DNA from: Pseudomonadota bacterium | GTDB lineage: Bacteria > Pseudomonadota > Alphaproteobacteria > Rhizobiales > Beijerinckiaceae | Reading direction: 5' to 3' | Length of the DNA: 9,194 nt | Assembly (NCBI GenBank): GCA_023452965.1 | Contig: JAEXUU010000453.1 | Location: forward strand, 1-9,194 | In this document: one piece after another, positions 5,932 through 9,194 of the stretch | Layout of the letters: every line of letters begins with the position of its first letter | How positions within the stretch are numbered: position 1 is the first letter of the stretch | Translations under genes and position numbers: made by a program | The notes under the pieces: model-generated | Seen by the model: the letters and a program-made list of their open reading frames with translations, nothing else | What the model was told of the DNA's origin: nothing | Databases searched by the model: none

Positions 5932-6618
5932 TCAGCGCCAGCCGGAGCCGCCATAGCCCGAGCCGCCATAATAGGGCTGATAGCCATAGGCGCCCGGCGG
6001 CAGGGCCGGCCGCAGCAGGATCTGCTCGCGCGCCTCGCCCCAGCCCGGGGCATTACGCTGCCTGGCGGCGAACTGCGCCTTCTCGGCATTGACCTTTTTG
6101 GCCTGGACGATCTGGCTCCTGCTGCTCTTGACCTTCGCCTTGGCGACCTTGCTGCCGCCCGAGGCACTGGCGAAGCGCGAGTAATTATCGGTCGCGGCGC
6201 CATTGAGCGCGATGCGGGTCGCGCCGGCCCCATGCTTCTTGACCAGCGCGAAGAGCTTGGCGGCGTTGGCCGGGTGGAGCCGGATACAACCATGCGAGGC
6301 CGGCCGGCCGAGCGCGCCGACCGCCGTCGTGCCATGGATGGCATAGCCGCCGCGGAAGAAGACCGAATGGGGCATGGCGCCGCCATATTTGCGCGAATAC
6401 CAGCTACGCTCGAGCCGCGTCGGCCGATAAACGCCGTTCGGCGAGCGGAAACCCTTGCGGCCGGAGGAGATCGTCCAGTTGTGGACCTCGCCATCGGTGG
6501 TCGTAACGGTCATCCTCTGGGCGGCGATGTCGATGCGAACGTTGACCCCGGCCTGCGCGGGGCTGAGGCTGAAAAGCACGGCGAAGACGAAGGCCATAAG
6601 GCCGAAGAAGCGGGACAT
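5932..6618 (-). CDS. L,D-transpeptidase (YkuD domain), secreted
   Basis: A 228-residue exported protein that would form L,D-crosslinks in peptidoglycan or attach proteins to it in the periplasm. Residues 1-23 form a signal peptide (hydrophobic GLMAFVFAVLFSL, then a probable cut after AQA). The YkuD catalytic domain follows (about 24-140) with YAIHG (92-96) and the nucleophile motif SHGCIRL (108-114, Cys111). The C-terminal 85 or so residues are outside the domain: a Lys/Ser/Ala-rich basic stretch (156-187), then a Pro/Gly/Tyr-rich tail ending in YGGSGYGGSGWR. The frame is open well upstream, but the ATG at 6618 gives the signal peptide and has GGGAG (6630-6626) seven bases before it. Its 3' end is 9 bp from the convergent epimerase gene and it is unrelated in function to its neighbours. 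Confidence 0.93.
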   Translation of the reverse strand: MSRFFGLMAFVFAVLFSLSPAQAGVNVRIDIAAQRMTVTTTDGEVHNWTISSGRKGFRSPNGVYRPTRLERSWYSRKYGGAMPHSVFFRGGYAIHGTTAVGALGRPASHGCIRLHPANAAKLFALVKKHGAGATRIALNGAATDNYSRFASASGGSKVAKAKVKSSRSQIVQAKKVNAEKAQFAARQRNAPGWGEAREQILLRPALPPGAYGYQPYYGGSGYGGSGWR

Positions 6619-6732
6619 GACGCTACTCCCGAATGACGCTACCTGAGACGGCTCTCTGCTTGCCGCGCCGGGCGGGTCGAACGACCTCATGCGGGCAGCT
6701 CCGGCCTTGACGTGAGGGAAGGCCTTGCAGCG

Positions 6733-6747
6733 GCGCTTGTAAAGCGC
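6733..6747. promoter_or_regulatory. Short perfect palindrome in the divergent ldt-permease gap
   Basis: GCGCTT-GTA-AAGCGC is a perfect inverted repeat with 6-bp arms, about 115 bp upstream of the L,D-transpeptidase start and 85 bp upstream of the permease start. The surrounding 6619-6832 gap has no other convincing feature, and no clear sigma-70 promoter was recognised on either strand. It may be an operator, but a chance palindrome in GC-rich DNA is possible. Confidence 0.3.
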
Positions 6748-6832
6748 AAATCGACGGAATGGTTTCCGCAGGCCGCGTTGCCGAAGCAGGCGGGCGATGC
6801 CACAAGGGCAGCCTCGCCTGGAATTCCCCACC

Positions 6833-7585
6833 ATGCTCCCGACGCTGCTTCCGACCGGCCTCTCGCCGGCCATCGCGCTCCTGCTGATCGCGATCAGCTT
6901 CCTGACCTCGGCCTTCACCGCGGCCTTCGGCATTGGCGGCGGAGTCGCGATGCTCGGCGCGCTCGCAGGAGCGGTGCCGCCCGGCGTGGTGATCGCGGTG
7001 CACGGCCTCGTCCAGTTCGGCTCCAATGTCGGCCGGACGATCGTGCAGCGGGCGCATACGCTCTGGCCGCTGGTCGCGCGCTTCACCGCCGGGTCGGTCA
7101 TCGGCGTGGTGATCGGTGCCTATGTCGTAATCGCCCTGCCGGAGCGAATCCTGCTCGGCGTGCTCGGCAGCTTCATCCTGGCGATGACCTGGGTACCGAA
7201 GCCGCGAATTCCCGGCCTCGCCTCCTCGGGACTGGTGATCGGCGGGGCGCTCGCCAGCATCGTCAGCATGTTCGTCGGCGCCGTCGGCCCGTTCGTGCAG
7301 GCGCTGCTGCTACCGCTCGGCCTGGAGAAGCGCCAGCTTGTCGCGACCCATGCCGCCTGCCAGACCTTCCAGCATCTGCTCAAGGTCTTCGCCTTCGGCG
7401 CCCTCGGCTTCGCCTTCACCGACTGGGTGCCGCTGATCGCGGCGATGATCGCCTCGGGCTTCGCCGGCACGATCGCCGGCACCAAGCTGCTCGACCGGCT
7501 GCCCGAGCGCTGGTTCCTGATCACCGTGAAGGCAGCGCTGACCCTGGTCGGCCTCGACCTCTTGCGCCGCGCCGCCGGATACTGA
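6833..7585 (+). CDS. TauE/SafE-family sulfite/anion permease (DUF81)
   Basis: A 250-residue, very hydrophobic inner-membrane protein of the TauE/SafE family, whose characterised members carry sulfite, sulfoacetate and related small organic anions. It shows the family's two-half architecture. The first half begins with a membrane segment at about 11-30 followed by the glycine-rich AAFGIGGGVAMLGAL (30-44). The second half has a related segment, SMFVGAVGPFVQALLLPLG (145-163). About seven to eight membrane spans can be drawn. I chose the ATG at 6833. An in-frame ATG at 6797 adds a 12-residue polar leader whose codons (CCA, CAA, GGG, CCT) are unlike the rest of the gene, although it has a weak AGCAGG upstream. 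No sulfonate, taurine or sulfur gene lies nearby, so the substrate is unknown. It converges on ugpC with a 12-bp gap. Confidence 0.85.
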   Translation: MLPTLLPTGLSPAIALLLIAISFLTSAFTAAFGIGGGVAMLGALAGAVPPGVVIAVHGLVQFGSNVGRTIVQRAHTLWPLVARFTAGSVIGVVIGAYVVIALPERILLGVLGSFILAMTWVPKPRIPGLASSGLVIGGALASIVSMFVGAVGPFVQALLLPLGLEKRQLVATHAACQTFQHLLKVFAFGALGFAFTDWVPLIAAMIASGFAGTIAGTKLLDRLPERWFLITVKAALTLVGLDLLRRAAGY

Positions 7586-7597
7586 GCGAAAAAGGCG

Positions 7598-8677
7598 TCA
7601 GGCCCGGCCGAGCCGCAAGCCGGTGGCGGCGTCGAAGACATGGACGCGGTCGGGATCGACGGTGATCCAGAGCCGGCCCGGCTGCGCCGCGACTTCGCCC
7701 GTCCCGGCCTGCATGACGAAGCCATGCTCGGCGAGGCGCCCGTGGAAGAGCTGGGTCGCGCCGAGCTCCTCGACGAAATCGACGTCGAAGGGCAGGGAGC
7801 CGGCGGCGCCTTCCGAGGCGATCTCGACGTCCTCGGGCCGCAGGCCGACCTCGACCGCCGTGCCGGCCGGCAGATCCTCGCGCAGGTCGCGGGCCTGCAG
7901 GATCGCCTCGCCGAGCGCGACGATGCCGGGGCCGTCGACCTTGCCGGGCAGAAGATTCATCGGCGGCGAGCCGATGAAGGTCGCGACGAACCGGCTCGCC
8001 GGCTTGCGGTAGACCTCCGAGGGCACGCCGATCTGCTCGACCTGCCCGCCGTTCATCACGACGAGCTTGTCGGAGAGCGTCATCGCCTCGACCTGGTCAT
8101 GGGTGACGTAGATCGAGGTGACGCCGAGCGCACGCTGCAGCTTCTTGATCTCGACGCGCATCTGGACGCGCAATTTGGCGTCAAGGTTGGAGAGCGGCTC
8201 GTCGAACAGGAAGACCTGCGGCTTGCGCACGATGGCGCGGCCCATGGCGACGCGCTGGCGCTGGCCGCCGGAGAGCTGGCGCGGCCGGCGCTGCAGGAAG
8301 GGCTCGATCGCGAGGATGCGGGCAGCCTCGGCGACGCGCTTCTCGATCTCGTCCTTGGGCGTGCCGCGATTGCGCAGGCCATAGGCCATGTTGTCGTAGA
8401 CGCTCATATGCGGATAGAGCGCGTAGTTCTGGAAGACCATGGCGATGTCGCGATCGGCCGGCTCGACCTGGTTGACGACGCGCTCGCCGATCGCGACCTC
8501 GCCGGCCGAGATCGTCTCCAACCCGGCGACCATGCGCAGAAGGGTCGACTTGCCGCAGCCGGAGGGGCCGACGAGGACGCAGAAGCCGCCATCGGGGATG
8601 TCGAAGGAGACGCCCTTCACGGCCTCGACGCCGCCGGCATAGACCTTCTTGACGTTGCTGAGCGTGACCTGAGCCAT
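7598..8677 (-). CDS. ugpC: ABC transporter ATP-binding protein, UgpC/MalK type (sn-glycerol-3-phosphate importer)
   Basis: The 359-residue protein is a complete carbohydrate-importer ATPase of the MalK/UgpC (CUT1) class, working on the cytoplasmic face of the inner membrane. The nucleotide-binding domain has all motifs in order: Walker [10 protein letters not shown] (37-45), Q-loop Q83 in [11 protein letters not shown], signature LSGGQRQR (135-142), Walker B VFLFDE (155-160), D-loop SNLDAK and H-loop His193. A C-terminal TOBE/OB regulatory domain (about 240-359) includes [10 protein letters not shown]. The linker SPPMNLLPG is typical of UgpC. The gene begins 7 bp after the ugpE stop, matching the usual ugpBAEC order, and its start is the only well-placed ATG. 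Glycerol-3-phosphate as substrate follows from similarity and the paired permease; related glycerophosphodiesters or sugars are possible. Confidence 0.92.
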   Translation of the reverse strand: MAQVTLSNVKKVYAGGVEAVKGVSFDIPDGGFCVLVGPSGCGKSTLLRMVAGLETISAGEVAIGERVVNQVEPADRDIAMVFQNYALYPHMSVYDNMAYGLRNRGTPKDEIEKRVAEAARILAIEPFLQRRPRQLSGGQRQRVAMGRAIVRKPQVFLFDEPLSNLDAKLRVQMRVEIKKLQRALGVTSIYVTHDQVEAMTLSDKLVVMNGGQVEQIGVPSEVYRKPASRFVATFIGSPPMNLLPGKVDGPGIVALGEAILQARDLREDLPAGTAVEVGLRPEDVEIASEGAAGSLPFDVDFVEELGATQLFHGRLAEHGFVMQAGTGEVAAQPGRLWITVDPDRVHVFDAATGLRLGRA

Positions 8678-8684
8678 TGGCGGC

Positions 8685-9194
8685 TTACTTCTCGGTATCC
8701 ACGAGGCCCTTCACGAAGAGCCTCTGCATGGCGATGACGACGAAGACCGGCGGCAGCATGGCCAGCATGGCGGTGGCCATGGCGAGCTGCCATTCGGTCA
8801 GGGCGTCGGAGGTGACGATCATCTTGCGGATGCCGATGACGATGGTCTGCATCGAATCCTTGGTGGTGACCAGCAGCGGCCAGAGATACTGGTTCCAGCC
8901 ATAGATGAACTGGATGACGAAGAGCGCCGCGATGGTGGTCAGCGAGAGCGGCCAGACCGTGTCCTTGAAGAACTTGAACGGGCCGGCGCCGTCGATCTTC
9001 GAGGCTTCGAGCAGTTCGGCCGGGATCGTCATGAAGAACTGCCGGAACAGCAGCGTGCCCCTCGCCGAGGCGATCAGCGGGATGGCGAGGCCCTGATAGG
9101 TGTCGAGCATGTTGAGATCGGAGACGATCTTGAAGGTCGGGAAGATGCGGACCTCGACCGGGGGCATCCGCGTGACGAAGCTGATCCAGAGCGC
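8685..9194 (-). CDS. ugpE: ABC transporter permease UgpE, C-terminal part (cut by window edge)
   Basis: The open frame enters from the right edge and encodes the last 169 residues of an inner-membrane permease of the MalG/UgpE class. An internal ATG at 9167 is not the true start, because in-frame coding continues to the window end (residues ALWISFVTR before it). The segment [16 protein letters not shown] is a UgpE hallmark. The EAA loop that docks onto the ATPase is present as [17 protein letters not shown] (visible residues 60-76). It is followed by membrane segments around [23 protein letters not shown] and [24 protein letters not shown], and the product ends [10 protein letters not shown]. 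With ugpC 7 bp downstream, this is the 3' end of a ugp operon whose ugpA and ugpB should lie to the right. Confidence 0.92.
   Translation of the reverse strand, partial: ALWISFVTRMPPVEVRIFPTFKIVSDLNMLDTYQGLAIPLIASARGTLLFRQFFMTIPAELLEASKIDGAGPFKFFKDTVWPLSLTTIAALFVIQFIYGWNQYLWPLLVTTKDSMQTIVIGIRKMIVTSDALTEWQLAMATAMLAMLPPVFVVIAMQRLFVKGLVDTEK

Noticed and set aside
5913..5939. Inverted repeat GGCGCT...AGCGCC spanning the epimerase and transpeptidase 3' ends, as a bidirectional terminator
   Set aside because: The 6-bp arms are separated by 15 bases and no T tract follows on either strand, so it is too weak to call as a terminator.
5932..7101. Extended 389-residue version of the L,D-transpeptidase frame
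   Set aside because: The extra N-terminal part is low-complexity and runs through the divergent gap and into the permease gene. The internal ATG at 6618 has a good ribosome-binding site and begins a signal peptide.
7589..7605. T5 run (minus strand, 7593-7589) just after the ugpC stop, as an intrinsic terminator
   Set aside because: The preceding sequence GGCCTGACGCC can form only a three-pair stem, which is too weak without other support.
7640..8737. 365-codon plus-strand frame opposite ugpC
   Set aside because: It mirrors the whole ATPase gene and has an Asp/Ala/Leu/Arg-rich composition without domain features. The minus strand has every ABC ATPase motif in order.

Overview
The window looks like chromosome from a high-GC alphaproteobacterium, most likely of the Hyphomicrobiales (Bosea/Methylobacterium-like). 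This is inferred from the strong G/C preference at third codon positions, the gene families and the short gene spacing; no rRNA or other marker confirms it. No tRNA, rRNA, CRISPR array, insertion sequence or phage gene was seen.

Left part (1-4165, minus strand). Transcription runs leftward from a divergent promoter region at about 4166-4234. A tightly packed operon encodes both subunits of a 3-oxoadipate CoA-transferase of the CatI/CatJ (glutaconate CoA-transferase-like) type, then the beta and alpha subunits of protocatechuate 3,4-dioxygenase (pcaH, pcaG). These are the ring-opening step and a late CoA-activation step of the beta-ketoadipate pathway. The intermediate enzymes (pcaB, pcaC, pcaD) and the thiolase (pcaF) are not here and must be elsewhere if the pathway is complete. 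After a 172-bp gap holding a strong GC hairpin come 2-dehydro-3-deoxygalactonokinase (dgoK) and, overlapping it by 4 bases, the start of a ribokinase/PfkB-family sugar kinase cut by the window edge.

Middle (4235-5922, plus strand). An IclR-family regulator of the PcaR/PcaU/PobR type diverges from the catIJ-pcaHG operon. Between them is a perfect inverted repeat (TGTGCG-N5-CGCACA) that resembles the known PcaR operator, so it is the likely control point for both directions. A galactose mutarotase-like aldose 1-epimerase follows the regulator by 14 bp. The aromatic genes are thus flanked on both sides by sugar-metabolism genes.

Right part (5932-9194). A periplasmic L,D-transpeptidase (minus) converges on the epimerase and diverges from a TauE/SafE-family permease (plus). 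The permease converges on ugpC and the 3' part of ugpE (minus), the ATPase and a permease of a glycerol-3-phosphate-type ABC importer that continues beyond the right edge.

All these genes belong to known families, and I do not see an undescribed system. The most useful points are the hybrid catIJ-pcaHG operon with its probable operator, its nesting among sugar genes, and several start codons (GTG for catI, an internal ATG for catJ, possibly TTG for the regulator) that are easy to mis-call.
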